Shown here piece by piece: positions 23,044-33,475 of a stretch of DNA of 64,000 nucleotides. This DNA comes from Dactylorhiza incarnata. Its lineage: Eukaryota; Streptophyta; Magnoliopsida; Asparagales; Orchidaceae. Each line of letters starts with the position of its first letter. Position 1 is the first letter of the stretch. The stretch spans positions 1,302,001-1,366,000 of the forward strand of contig JAWHQI010000264.1 of the NCBI GenBank assembly GCA_033032865.1. Reading direction: 5' to 3'. Both the position numbers and the translations under genes were made by a program. The notes under the pieces were generated by a model that ran no database searches, was not told the origin of the DNA, and worked only from the letters and a program-made list of their open reading frames with translations.

Positions 23044-23119
23044 CGTAACGTGGAAAGACCTTCCATCCACAACAACCACATCCACCTCGTCACTTTCCAC
23101 GTTACGAGGTGGATGTGGT
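23044..23119. repeat. two interleaved inverted repeats
   Basis: CGTAACGTGGAAAG (23044-23057) pairs with CTTTCCACGTTACG (23093-23106). ACCACATCCACCTCG (23075-23089) pairs with CGAGGTGGATGTGGT (23105-23119). Both are perfect and they interlock, so in RNA they would compete or form a pseudoknot. Confidence 0.8.
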
Positions 23120-24409
23120 AGTTGATCAGACAACTACGACCTCGTTCTCCTCCACGGAACAGGCCCGTGCCATCTGAACAAGCCTTCCCATCCACGTTGT
23201 CGACCTCGTCCGTTGAAGGCTTACGTTCCTCCACAAGTGAATCAATACGACGATTCACGGGTGGAATACACACAAGTCTTATGAAAATTATGTTGCATGA
23301 GCTCTCACTGTAATATAATCATCCGACCTTCGGTCTTTGGGGTTATGTTGGTAGTTCATTTGGACTCTCTTGTGCCACTCCCGCTTCAACCATTAACGAC
23401 TCTTATATGTTATATCACACGTGTCCAATGGTTTCAAACTGATCAATTAATCAAGGATATCTTGGCATATGTCTCCATGCCTATTTTCCTATAGTTAGGC
23501 GATAACCTTCATCTCATGAGCAATGAAAGCTCTCACTAGAGTGTTTGTCCATTGGTTCCTGGTTGTGAGTAGCAATTCCATCAAGCTCTTCAAGATGCTC
23601 ACCAAGATGATGATTTCATTCCTAAATTCTACTCACTGTTGTTTGTTTTCGAGGAAAAATTATCGATGAAGAATCTTGTTAGAGAAATGATTTTACAGTT
23701 TGCTATTGCATTCCATAATCAATGAGGTCCTAAGCATTTTTATCATTTTGCTATGCATCTTCATCTGGAAATTGAAAATTTGTGTGCTCAAATAATTTCA
23801 TTCTACCCCCTTTCCCTGTCATTATTAACTTGAATTTGAAAATTTACGTTCTCAAATAATTTCATTGTACTACTCTTCCCACTCTTTACTAAGCAGTCAA
23901 CGAGTTTACACATGAAGGCTCGTCTTTCGATGCTATTCTTTCTTGCCATAGTAGCTTCACGCTCTGCTTCATCACATTTATTCATGAAATTCTGACTAGA
24001 TTTATGGCTCTCGTGGTCATCTACAAATCCTTTATTCCATTTTTAAACAATTATCTCGTCGTTAATGCAAGAAAGTGTAATGCAAGAAGGTGTCATATTA
24101 TTCATAATTTTATATTCCCAAGCAAGTAAAAATGTCTGATGTTAAGTATTGGAAGACATAGATTATTACTTTTGTAGGTACAAATTTACAAATAACATCA
24201 AGTCAGAAGACAATGAATGCCCCTGGGTCACTTTCTTCGTTGGTTGCTCAAAACTTTAAGGTTTATTCATACTATTTATGAGTTCGACTCATTGCTATAT
24301 CTATGAATTACGTGACTTCAACTCCTTAATTTTTCGACTCTGATGCACCTCGTCACATGAATTCTAATAATTTTGTCATTACAAATTGCTTTTCTTCCCA
24401 TCCATCTGT

Positions 24410-24421
24410 GCTTTGATACCA
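24410..24421 (-). mobile_element. primer-site-like end of a minus-strand LTR element remnant
   Basis: The minus strand reads CTCTCCAACAACTTGGTATCAAAGC, i.e. an LTR-like end CCAACA, a short gap, then a tRNA-iMet-type primer site. The matching LTR (right of 24424) and coding region were not recognised, and the Tat-B element begins at 25035. Confidence 0.3.
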
Positions 24422-25034
24422 AGTTGTTGGAGAGTGGTCGACTGAACGGGTGGCATAGTAATGAGTGGAGCGGAAGTAGAGCATGCAAGAGATGCTGGTG
24501 CGTCTGGGTTGTTGTCGGTCTGTTCAGGTGCCTCAGGAGGCATTGACTGCTTTTCATCTGCTAAGGTGCGTGTCTTGATGGGTTCTAGCCGCTCCTTGTA
24601 TTTATTTAGTAACAACAACGGTTGCTCACAATTGGAGGTGAATTTACTCTTTGGTGTGAAGATCCACATGTTTGTTGGGACTGGAGGGAGAACAATTGGT
24701 GTCTGCTCATAGATCTAAGGACGAGAGTCCGCAACAGACACTCTATGTGTGGAAGGAAACATAGGTCACGATGATGGTCTATGTATTCTTAGTGTGATAA
24801 TCAGTGAGGCGGTGGGTTCGATTTTTGTGGGGGTATGTGTAGGGGTGGCAAAAGGGTGGACACCGACGGTACGAGTGGCGGTGGGGTTTCTGGGTGATGG
24901 ATATGGGAGATCAGCGGGGGGACTTTGGAGATGTGAGGCGAGTATCAGTTTGGCGTATTTGGAGGTTGGGAATGGGGTGGGATAATGCCTGAGACAGCAT
25001 AGAATTCATCTTTAACAAAACGGGCCAGCTCCAT

Positions 25035-25984
25035 TGTACAACCCTCATATTTTCCGAGTCGGTGCGACCCGACGCGGATGAGGGCAGGACAGTAAGGATG
25101 GCCGAGACGAGCAGAATGATCGCGCCGAAACGGTCGAAACCGATCAAGGCAAAAAGAGACGACGAGAGAGGCAGAGGGAGCACCCGCTCCCCGACCCTCT
25201 TTGGGCGAGTGGGAGGAGACCTCCCACTCGCCGCCCTCTTCGGGCGAGTGGGAGGGGATCTCCCACTCGCCAACCTTATGTTGCGAGTGGGAGAGCCCCT
25301 CCCACTCGCCAGGCGAGTGGGAGAGGTCCTCCCACTCGCCAGGCGAGTGGGAGAGGTCCTCCCACTCGCCGGCCTCCCTTGGGGGCGAGTGGGAGGGACC
25401 CTCCCACTCGCCACCCCCCTTAGGCGAGTGGGGGGGATTCTCCCACTCGCCCGGCACCCTCGGGAGGGGCAGGAAGGACCTCCTGCAAGGGGGGGAGTGG
25501 GCACCTCGAGCCCCACTCGCCCCCCTCATGCGTTGTCCGTTCGTGGTCATGATCGAGCTGCGGATAGTGAAATTTCGGCTATCCGCAACCCGATTTTGGG
25601 AAGTCTATAAATAGACCCCCATGAGCACCTTGGGAAGGGTTGGTCACTACCCCCCCCCCCCCCCCCCCCCCCCCCCCCTTGCGTGTGTCTTGTGAGCAAG
25701 CACCCCCCTCCCTTGTCATCCTTCAGCTGACAGTGAGGTGGTTCTTAGTGCCCTCCAAGGTGCTCAGGCTCAGCATTGGCTTGGGAGGGGAAGTTCCGAG
25801 TGGGATTCCGGGTGTGTGGTGGGACCTCCACGCTGAAGCTTAAGGGGTCTGTCTCTAGACTCCGGTTGTCATCAAGGTCAAATCTCCTAGTTCCTAGTAA
25901 CCGGTCAAGGGTCTAGACTTAGGTCAAGTAAGGGTTAGTCGCAACCCCCTTTCGAACGCTGAAACCGGGTTACTGGTTTCAACA
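25035..25984 (+). repeat. 5' LTR of Tat-B
   Basis: 950 bp. U3 holds seven hairpins (25203-25451). TATA box TATAAATAG at 25606-25614. R/U5 contains a 29-base C run (25650-25678) and TGTGTGGTGGGACCTCC. It ends GGTTTCAACA, followed by TTCTGGTGCGGTGAGCGTGG (25985-26004), the same post-LTR sequence as at 42427, taken as the primer site; the tRNA is not assigned. Confidence 0.88.
25203..25451. repeat. array of seven GGCGAGTGGGAG/CTCCCACTCGCC hairpins
   Basis: Seven consecutive inverted repeats with about 11-13-bp stems and 3-8-base loops, starting at about 25204, 25243, 25285, 25313, 25343, 25386 and 25423. Loops and spacers vary while stems are conserved, as if stems are selected or copied as units. 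The truncated 3' LTR keeps the first two and a half (29965-30055). All long open frames over it on both strands are shadows. Confidence 0.9.
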
Positions 25985-26039
25985 TTCTGGTGCGGTGAGC
26001 GTGGAAGCGACTAGTTCGGAAAGCTCTGAGCCAGGTCTC

Positions 26040-27083
26040 ATGGCTGGAAGCGAGGAATTGGGAGACCCGCCTCCTGCCTGCGAGTATGTGAAAAAGAGTG
26101 ACTTCGATGAGTTCAGCAAAAGGATCCTGGAGCTCCTGCAGGTCGCACCCTCCGCTTGCGGCAAGTGCTCGACACCACCTGCACCTAAGATCACCTCACT
26201 ACCCCTGATGGAAGTAGGAAGAATCAGTCAACAAGGGAGGGAGCCAGCCTCGGAGGAGGGTTTGAGCCTCCAGGAGCGAGTGCTTTTCAACAGCTCGCCC
26301 CGGACCAGCTGCCCCGGCGGGGAGGTGATAGGAACGCCTCCACCCAACCAAGAGGAATGAAGAAGCCCTTTCAGCAAACCGGACATGCCTTACGATGCAA
26401 GGAAGGACGACCCTCATCAGCACATCCAGTTGTGTGAAGACGTGGTCTCGACCAGGCAGATGACGGACTGTTTCAGGTGTGAGCTCTTCTCCATCACTTT
26501 CAAGGGAAAGGCGAGAGACTGGTTCCACCATCTCCCATCAGGTACCGTCTTCAGCTTCGAGGACCTGTGCCGAAGCTTCTTGCTGAGGTTCTCCGCCCCG
26601 AGGAAGAAGGGGGCGGAGGCCCTGTTCCTGGTTCGACAGAAGCCGAAGGAGACGTTGGGGAACTACGTCGACCGATTCCAGGAAGAAATCCTCCTCATCA
26701 ACGAGGCGCCCGAGCACACCCTGCAGTCGGCCTTTATCTTCGGGCTACAACAGGGAACGTTCAGGATGAGCCTGACAAGAGACCCCCCTCTGACCTTTGA
26801 GAAGTTGATGGAGCAAGCTGCTTAGAAAATCGAGCGCGAGACCACCGACCAGGAGCTCGTGGGAAAGTTAGGCAAGGGCGCAGCGGAGGAGAAGAAGAAA
26901 AAGAAGGAAGAGCAAGGAGGAAAAAGGAAAAGGGGGCGCGCAAGGCCGGGATGGTTCGACTCAGCAGGGTGGCAACCGGACCCAGGGCTAGTGCAACCTC
27001 AACCCCAACAGGCCATGCCGGTCGGCCGGAGAAGAGGAAAAAAGAGGAGAGGTCGCGCAGGGAAGAAAGTAAAGCCCCGGTAG
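26040..27083 (+). pseudogene. Tat-type gag, two nonsense codons, no zinc knuckle
   Basis: The ATG at 26040 (MAGSEELGD) opens a frame stopped by TGA 26358-26360 and TAG 26823-26825 but otherwise continuous to TAG 27081-27083. The Gag core is clear: ARDWFHHLPSGTVFSFEDL near 26512-26568 and YVDRFQEE near 26665-26688, parallel to the intact Gag at 42485. Between the first stop and the core about a dozen residues are missing compared with that Gag. After the second stop a Lys/Arg-rich tail ends before any CCHC-like knuckle. The product could not package RNA on its own. Confidence 0.85.
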
Positions 27084-27255
27084 AGGGGAGAAAGCTTGGC
27101 ACGGAAGGATAAGGAGCAAGCTGAGAAGGAATGGAGGAGGCGATAAAGGAGATGGCCATGGTGCATGTGGCCAAGCAGGCCCAGGGAGGCGCGTTGTAAT
27201 AAACATGTGACTTCTCGATTATGAATGCAAATGGTTTCCCAGGTAACACCTATAG
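27084..27255 (+). other. short non-coding link after gag
   Basis: No domain recognised; pol is absent and the tandem arrays start directly after. Confidence 0.5.
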
Positions 27256-28610
27256 GTAAGATCCCCGACTAGAGACCATTCTCCGGGCTCAGTCATGCCG
27301 GCAGATGGGAGACTCATCGGGTCGACTCGCTACTTGGTAGCTAGATTGGGAGGGCGTTGAGTTCCTCTGCCTCCAGGTGAAGGTAAACACCTAGGACGCG
27401 GATGGGTACTTCCGCCTCCAATCGGTAAGATCCCCGACTAGAGACCATTCTCCGGGCTCAGTCATGCCGGCAGATGGGGAGCTCGTCGGGTCGACTCGCT
27501 ACTTGGTAGCTAGATTGGGAGGGCGTTGAGTTCCTCTGCCTTCAGGTGAAGGTAAGCACCTAGGACGCGGATGGGTACTTCCGCCTCCAATCGGTAAGAT
27601 CCCCGACTAGAGATCATTCTCCGGGCTCAGTCATGCCGGCAGATGGGGAGCTCGTCGGGTCGACTCGCTACTTGGTAATTGGATTAGGAAGACGTTGAGT
27701 TCCTCTGCCTCCAGGTGAAGGTAAGCACCTAGGACGCGGATGGGTACTTCCGTCTCCAATCGGTAAGATCCCCGACTAGAGACCATTCTCCGGGCTCAGT
27801 CATGCCGGCAGATGGGGAGCTCGTCGGGTCGACTCGCTACTTGGTAGCTAGATTGGGAGGGCATTGAGTTCCTCTGCCTCCAGGTGAAGGTAAGCACCTA
27901 GGCCGCGGATGGGTACTTCCGCCTCCAATTGGATTGGGAAGGCGTTGAGTTCCTCTGCCTCCAGGTGAAGGTGAGCACCTAGGACGCGGACGGGTACTTC
28001 CGCCTCCAATCGGTAAGATCCCCGACTAGAGACCATTCTCCGGGCTCAGTCATGCCGGCAGATGGGGAGCTCGGCGGGTCGACTCGCTACTTGGTAATTG
28101 GACTGGGAAGGCGTTGAGTTCCTCTACCTCCATGTAGACTAGGCCCCTAGGACGTGGATGGGTACTTCCGCCTCCAATTGGATTGGGAAGGTGTTGAGTT
28201 CCTCTGCCTCCAGGTGAGCTAAGCCCCTAGGACGTGGATGGGTACTTCTACCTCCAGTCAGATTGGGAAGGCGCTGAGTTCCTCTGCCTCTAGGTGAAGG
28301 TAAGCACCTAGGACGCGGACGGGTACTTCCGCCTCCAATCGGTAAGATCCCCGACTAGAGACCATTCTCCGGGCTCAGTCATGCCGGCAGATGGGGAGCT
28401 CGTCGGGTCGACTCGCTACTTAGTAATTGGATTAGGAAGGCGTTGAGTTCCTCGGCCTCCAGGTGAAGGTAAGCACCTAGGACGCGGACGGGTGCTTCCG
28501 CCTCCAATCGGTGAGATTCCTGACTAGAGACCATTCTCCAGGCTCAGTCAGGCCGGCAGATGGGAGGTTCATCGGGTTGACTCGCGGCAGGTAAGACTTC
28601 AGGAAGGACG
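27256..28610 (+). repeat. 169-bp tandem array with inserted 80-bp sub-units
   Basis: GTAAGATCCCCGACTAGAGA begins units at 27256, 27425, 27594, 27763, 28013, 28342 and (as GTGAGATTCC) 28511. Steps are 169, 169, 169, 250, 329 and 169, i.e. 169 plus zero, one or two extra units of about 80 bp made from the GCGTTGAGTTCCTCTGCCTC half. This is a compound (higher-order-like) array inside an LTR element. Confidence 0.88.
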
Positions 28611-28705
28611 ATCAGTTTGATAAGATGGTTGAATCCCTCCGTCCCTCGGTGAGGGTAAGCACCTGGGACGTGCACTGGTTCTCCGCCCCCGGATAGTTCG
28701 GGAAA
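28611..28705 (+). other. link between arrays
   Basis: Diverged half unit related to both neighbouring arrays (GTAAGCACCTGGGACGTG). Confidence 0.5.
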
Positions 28706-28900
28706 GTGTGGAGTTCCCTCCCCCTCCAGGTGAGCTCGGCTCCCTGGTGGGTGTGGAGTTCCCTCCCCCTCCAGGTGAGCTCGGCTCCCTGGTGGGTGTG
28801 GAGTTCCCTCCCCCTCCAGGTGAGCTCGGCTCCCTGGTAGGTGTGGAGTTTCCCCCCTCCAGGTGAGCTCGGCTCTCTGGTAGGTGTGGACTTCCCGCCT
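28706..28900 (+). repeat. 45-bp tandem array, four full copies and a partial
   Basis: GTGTGGAGTTCCCTCC begins units at 28706, 28751, 28796 and 28841 with exact 45-bp steps; a partial follows near 28886. Confidence 0.88.
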
Positions 28901-29640
28901 TCCACCTCTGGTCGAGTTCAGCTCGATTAGAGGTGTTGAGTCTTCCTCCACCCTCGGTCGAGTTTAGCTCGACCTAAGGTGTTAAGCTTTCTCCACCTCC
29001 AGTTGAGCTCGGCTCACAGGAGGGGTGTTTAGTGGAGAAAGGTCCGTTCCCCACCTCCGGTCGAGTTCAGCTCGATTAGAGGTGTTGAGTCTTCCTCCAC
29101 CGTCGGTCTAGTTTAGTCCGACCTAAGGTGTTGAACTTTCTCCACCTCCAGTTGAGCTCGGCTCGCCGGAGGGGTGTCTAGTGGAGAAAGGTCCGTTCCC
29201 CACCTCGGGTCGAGTTCAGCTCGACTAGAGGTGCTGAGTTTTCCTCCACCTTCGGACTAGTTTAGTCCGACCTGAGGTGTTGAACTTTCCCCACCTCCAG
29301 TTGAGCTCGGCTCGCCGGAGGGGTGTCTAGTGGAGAAAGGTCCGTTCCCCACCTCGGGCCGAGTTCAGCTCGACTAGAGGTGCTGAGTTTTCCTCCACCT
29401 TCGGACTAGTTTAGTCCGACCTAAGGTGTTGAACTTTCTCCACCTCCAGCTGAGCTCGGCTCGCCGGAGGGGTGTCTAGTGGAGAAAGGTCCGTTCCCCA
29501 CCTCGGGTCGAGTTCAGCTCGACTAGAGGTGCTGAGTCCCTCCACCTTCGGTCGGGTTTAGCTCGACCTAAGGTGTCGAGCCTTCTCCACCTCCAGTTGA
29601 GCTCGACTCATAGGAGGGGTGTGTTTCGGATAAGGGTTTG
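28900..29640 (+). repeat. 149-bp tandem array, four copies plus flanking partials
   Basis: GTCCGTTCCCCACCTC begins units at 29042, 29191, 29340 and 29489, each 149 bp. Every unit contains internally similar halves (GAGTTCAGCTCGACTAGAGG and the GTTTAGTCCGACCTAAGG type) rich in short inverted repeats such as GAGCTCGGCTC. Confidence 0.88.
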
Positions 29641-29779
29641 CCCTTCGTCTCAAGGTAACTTCAGCTGAAAAGCCCGACAGAGATGTCCCGTTGGTAGATC
29701 GCTTCATGGATTCCCCGTCAGGTCGCGCCTGCTCGTCAAATAGGTGGGTTGGACTTTCTTTCCGGGCTTGAGACAAGCT

Positions 29780-29797
29780 CGAAAAGAGCGGGGATTG
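29780..29797 (+). other. polypurine tract of Tat-B
   Basis: GAAAAGAGCGGGGATTG precedes the LTR start; the same AAAGAGCGGGGATTG precedes the Tat-C 3' LTR at 53764. Confidence 0.7.
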
Positions 29798-30055
29798 TGT
29801 ACAACCCTCATATTTTCCGAGTCGGTGTGACCCGACGCGGATGAGGTCAGGACAGTAAGGATGGCCGAGACGAGCAGAATGACCGCGCCGAAACGGTCGA
29901 AACCGATCAAGGCAAAAATAGACGACGAGAGAGGCAGAGGGAGCACCCGCTCCCCCGTCCCTCTTTGGGCGAGTGGGAGGAGACCTCCCACTCGCCGCCC
30001 TCTTCGGGCGAGTGGGAGGGGATCTCCCACTCGCCAACCTTATGTTGCGAGTGGG
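29798..30055 (+). repeat. truncated 3' LTR of Tat-B
   Basis: Matches the first about 260 bp of the 5' LTR with a few changes, then stops in the third hairpin (TTGCGAGTGGG) and continues as SINE sequence. The rest of the LTR (TATA box, U5) is missing from the window. Confidence 0.85.
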
Positions 30056-30191
30056 TGCCGAGACGGGTTGGGTGCGTAGGCCGCGGTCATGTGCAGAGCC
30101 GGTTAACCCGCTGGGAGACGGTGCGGGAGCGGGATTAAGCCCAGAGTCCCAGATCCGGGAACCCAGGGGCCGGCCCCTAACATCAAAATGC
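30056..30191 (+). mobile_element. tRNA-derived SINE, copy 1 (5'-truncated)
   Basis: 3' part of the SINE, from GAGACGGGTTGGGTGCG to GGCCGGCCCCTAACATC plus AAAATGCG. It joins copy 2 at a perfect 22-bp palindrome (30181-30202). Confidence 0.75.
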
Positions 30192-30427
30192 GCATTTTGA
30201 TGTTAGGGGCCGGCCCCTGGGCTCCCGGATCTGGGACTCTGGGCTTAATCCCGCTCCCGCACCGTCTCCCAGCGGGTTAACCGGCCCTGCACATGGCCGC
30301 GGCCTACGCACCCAACCCGTCTCCGCACCTGTTCTCAGTGCGGAGGGTTGTTGAGGCACCTGGGTTTCGAACCCCAGACCTCCTTGATAAAGGCACTTAA
30401 CGCTTGCCCTCATCACCAACTGATCCG
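30192..30427 (-). mobile_element. tRNA-derived SINE, copy 2 (complete, reversed)
   Basis: Reverse complement of copies 1 and 3. The B box GGTTCGAAACC reads on the minus strand near 30365. It joins copy 3 head to head at TGATCCGCGGATCA (30421-30434). Confidence 0.78.
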
Positions 30428-30651
30428 CGGATCAGTTGGTGATGAGGGCAAGCGTTAAGTGCCTTTATCAAGGAGGTCTGGGGTTCGAAACCCAGGTGCC
30501 TCAACAACCCGCCGCACTGAGAACAGGTGCGGAGACGGGTTGGGTGCGTAGGCCGCGGCCATGTGCAGGGCCGGTTAACCCGCTGGGAGACGGTGCGGGA
30601 GCGGGATTAAGCCCAGAGTCCCAGATCCGGGAGCCCAGGGGACGGCCCCTA
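30428..30651 (+). mobile_element. tRNA-derived SINE, copy 3
   Basis: Begins GGATCAGTTGGTGATGAGGG (weak A-box-like), with B box GGTTCGAAACC near 30482-30492, a GC-rich body, and an end GGCCCCTAAC. It differs from copy 2 by only a few bases, so the three copies form a nearly perfect about 590-bp alternating palindrome. The pol III B box marks the tRNA origin. It is a SINE, not a functional tRNA gene. Confidence 0.8.
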
Positions 30652-31829
30652 ACAAACTCCTGTCCAAGGAGAGCTTAAAGCTTACATGACTCAAAAAATG
30701 GTCATAACCTACATCCTACTTTCCTTTGTATAGGGAAAGAACTCTCACCTACCTAAATCACTTGAAAAAGTTTCACTCAGGAAAATACAACAACAACAAC
30801 AACAGAACCCATATAGTCCCCAATCATTGGGGGTATGGGCGGGGGAAGATTGGAAACAGACCTAACCTTTGGTGCTATGCACAAAGTGGCTTCTCTCAGA
30901 GGAGAAAGACCTAACCTTTGACAATAAATGCACAAAGTGGCTGCTCACAGAGTACCACTGAAATAGTGGCCCCCTATACAGTTGCGTTTGCTGCGGAATC
31001 ATGCCCTCAAATCAAAGCCAAAGACATCAGAGAGGGCAGACCCAAGAATCCATTTTGATTTATGTGCACATACCCATGCTTCCTTCATTCAGCATCCAGA
31101 GCATTGGTGAAGCACAATCACTCAGGAAAATACACAAAAGAAAATACTCAATTAAAATATAATGAAGGATAAGCTTGGAGAGATGGCTCTGAATCCTCGT
31201 CATGAGGAGCTCGTCCTGGATGGCATGTTTGTATCTAATTCTCTTGGGGATGATGATATTTTGGTGTGATATGTTGTTTTTATCCGAGTTGTGTAGGCGT
31301 TAACTATTGACAATTTTAGTCTTATTTATGGTCTAAATTTGATAGTTATTCGACTGTGGATTCGATCTTGATCTTCCAATCGTGTATCATCCCTATTTAT
31401 ATATCATTATTATACGAGTTTTATGGATAATTTTTTAGTTATATTTAAGTGTATCTTATATGTGCTTGTTTGGATGCCTTAAATATTTACACAAGACTTC
31501 AGAAATACAAATACCTTTTTTTTTACGTAATCCATCTTGAACATTTATGGTACTCTTCTCAAGAATTGTTGTCTACATAATCACGAAGAAGATGAGTTTG
31601 CTGGCAATGGCATGATGCATTGTCACATATTGACACCATCAAAGCTATTCTCATATCAACATATGTTTCTAGATTCCTCTTTGCCAAAGATTTACCAAGG
31701 GTTGTCTACTTATTAATATCGCTAAGTTCTACTAATTGTTGTCTACCTAATTAATATAACTCTATCGTTTGTGATACTTTACATTTAAGTATACTTCTTA
31801 CTCTTCTCAGTTCAACCATTCAACTCTTC
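30652..31829. other. non-coding, with one SINE-like tail
   Basis: At about 30785-30960 (CAA)n is followed by ATAGTCCCCAATCATTGGGG and GTATGGGCGGGGGAAGATTG, common plant SINE/LINE 3' text read on the minus strand with a (TTG)n tail. TGCACAAAGTGGCT occurs twice in it. The rest is AT-rich with no gene. Confidence 0.45.
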
Positions 31830-33475
31830 AAACATTTGGTTGTCTGCTTCGTCCTATACCCATTCAGCGCTATACTTTTGTCTCATATTGCAAAATGTAT
31901 TTTCCTTGGATACAACACCATTCACGAAGGACATTATTATGAATCAATAGCTCAACAACGTTGTAGTGTTAGCCATACTACTTTCTTGAGAACATGCTTT
32001 ATTTTGAGTCCTTTGTTATTATGATATGTTATTTCTACGAACTCCCACATGCCCTCCTTAAAACCTCGGTCACAGTTTTTTGCAACTACATATATTCCTT
32101 TTCACTATTACATCACTCACCCATGTATACCTCATTTCCTTCTCGAATACAATATTTGCTTAGATGAATACGCCTCAAGATACAAACTTCTTCAGTTTTG
32201 GCTCCTCTTCCTCGACAAACTCCCCCACAAGATTGTCATTTACGCTTTAAATGCACTTTTTTCAAACAATAATTACTCCCTGAGTTGTTGATATTTTTTG
32301 TTGCACACTTTATAGAACCAAAATGATATCGTGAGACTATTGAGTATGCGGATGACAGCATGTAATGATTGAGAAATTACAAGCTTTACAACATACGCAT
32401 ACTTGTGATTTTATACCATTATCCTCTGTAGTAAAATCATTGAGCTGCAAACGAATCTACAAGATCAAAATTCCGACTAGTGAATCTATTGAGCGATGCA
32501 AAAACGACACATGAATTCTTACAACAATATGACCTTGATTATGACAAACATTTACTCCAGTGGCTAAGATGGCATATTTGTAGTCTCAATGTTGTTAATG
32601 CTACTCTAAGTTGTTTGCTACATCAGATGGGTGTTAAAAAAACATTTCTTAGTGGTCACTCATCTGAGCATGTTCATATGCATTCTCCTCCTAGAGTCTC
32701 CGCTTCTCCTGGTACACTTGTTATCTTCATAAAAAAATATTGTGTCAGGAAAGCTCCCCAGGCTTGGTTTGAAACGCTTCAGACATCCTCTCCTTTCTAC
32801 AACTTGGTTGGTTATGCTATATTTCATGTGACATTAGATTCAAGCACTATCATTTATTTGTTTTTTGTTGATGACTTGATACTGATGGCCATTTCTCATC
32901 ATCTCCTTACTAAACTATCATCTTTACAATCAATTTAATTTGAAAGAACTCATATTTCTTCATTACTTTTTAGGAATCAAGGTTACTTGCACATCCCAAA
33001 GCAATTTTCTCTATCAATGGAAATATAGCAGCATTATTGATCGATCCGCTATTAAGGATAAAATTTATTATATGTTTGTCTCTTATGCAGATGAATTTGC
33101 AACTTCGTCCAGGATATGGTGAACTTGTGCCTCAACATACTTTATAGTGAGGACTTGCGGCACTCTTATTTATCCTTTAGGCACTTGACCGAATATTGTT
33201 TATTCATTACATATCTGAAGCTAGTTTGTATGAAACTCCCAATCTGTTCCCTATGTATCCTTATCCTTGATATCTTTGCACTATTGTGATTTGGTCCTTA
33301 TTCTTTCCATCTGATTCATCTTTTACTATTCACATCCATTCTGATGTTGGGTGGGAGATGATAAGGACAATCGTTGATCCTCCAATGATTTTGTGTCTTC
33401 TTGGTTTCCTTGATCATATTTTGGCTCAATCATGTTATGAAGTGGTAACTTCTGAGAGGTGGATGGGGGAGTTAA
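31830..33475 (+). pseudogene. heavily decayed Copia pol remnant
   Basis: Pieces in Copia order, broken by many stops and frame changes: integrase C terminus (CIFLGYNTIHEGHYYE, near 31885), RT (VKKTFLSG near 32630, KAPQAWFETLQT near 32750, FFVDDLILMA near 32860 in place of YVDDM), HYFLGIKVTCTSQ near 32965, a GTLIYPLGT segment near 33155 and RNase H start (IHIHSDVGW near 33323). A polypurine-like GGTGGATGGGGGAGT lies at 33459-33473. Far older than the Copia at 14400. Confidence 0.75.

Larger units (their letters stand above)
22039..25029. other. 5' part of intron 1, no gene recognised
   Basis: Begins with donor GTTTGTGAAT. AT-rich to about 23000, then moderate. It holds overlapping inverted repeats (23044-23119) and a reversed primer-site-like sequence (24410-24421). 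The open frames at 24318-24712 on both strands show no known motif. No terminal repeat pair was found. Confidence 0.5.
25035..30055 (+). mobile_element. degenerate, pol-less Tat-type Ty3 element (Tat-B), 3' LTR truncated
   Basis: 5' LTR 25035-25984 (TGTACAACCC...GTTTCAACA), broken Tat-type gag, no protease/RT/integrase, about 2.4 kb of tandem arrays, PPT, then a 3' LTR that begins at 29798 and stops abruptly at about 30055 where SINE sequence starts. With the 3' LTR incomplete, the TSD (5' flank TCCAT) cannot be checked. It is a non-autonomous relative of the complete Tat element at 41507: same LTR ends and R/U5, a diverged U3 and a similar Gag core. Confidence 0.85.

Noticed and set aside
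24911..25614. 200-codon frames on both strands with repeated SGRSPPTRP / GEWEGPSHSP
   Set aside because: They come from the hairpin array in the Tat-B LTR; symmetry of the inverted repeats opens both strands.
30428..30500. tRNA gene suggested by the GGTTCGAAACC B box
   Set aside because: No cloverleaf or full A box; the sequence is repeated three times with a GC-rich SINE body.
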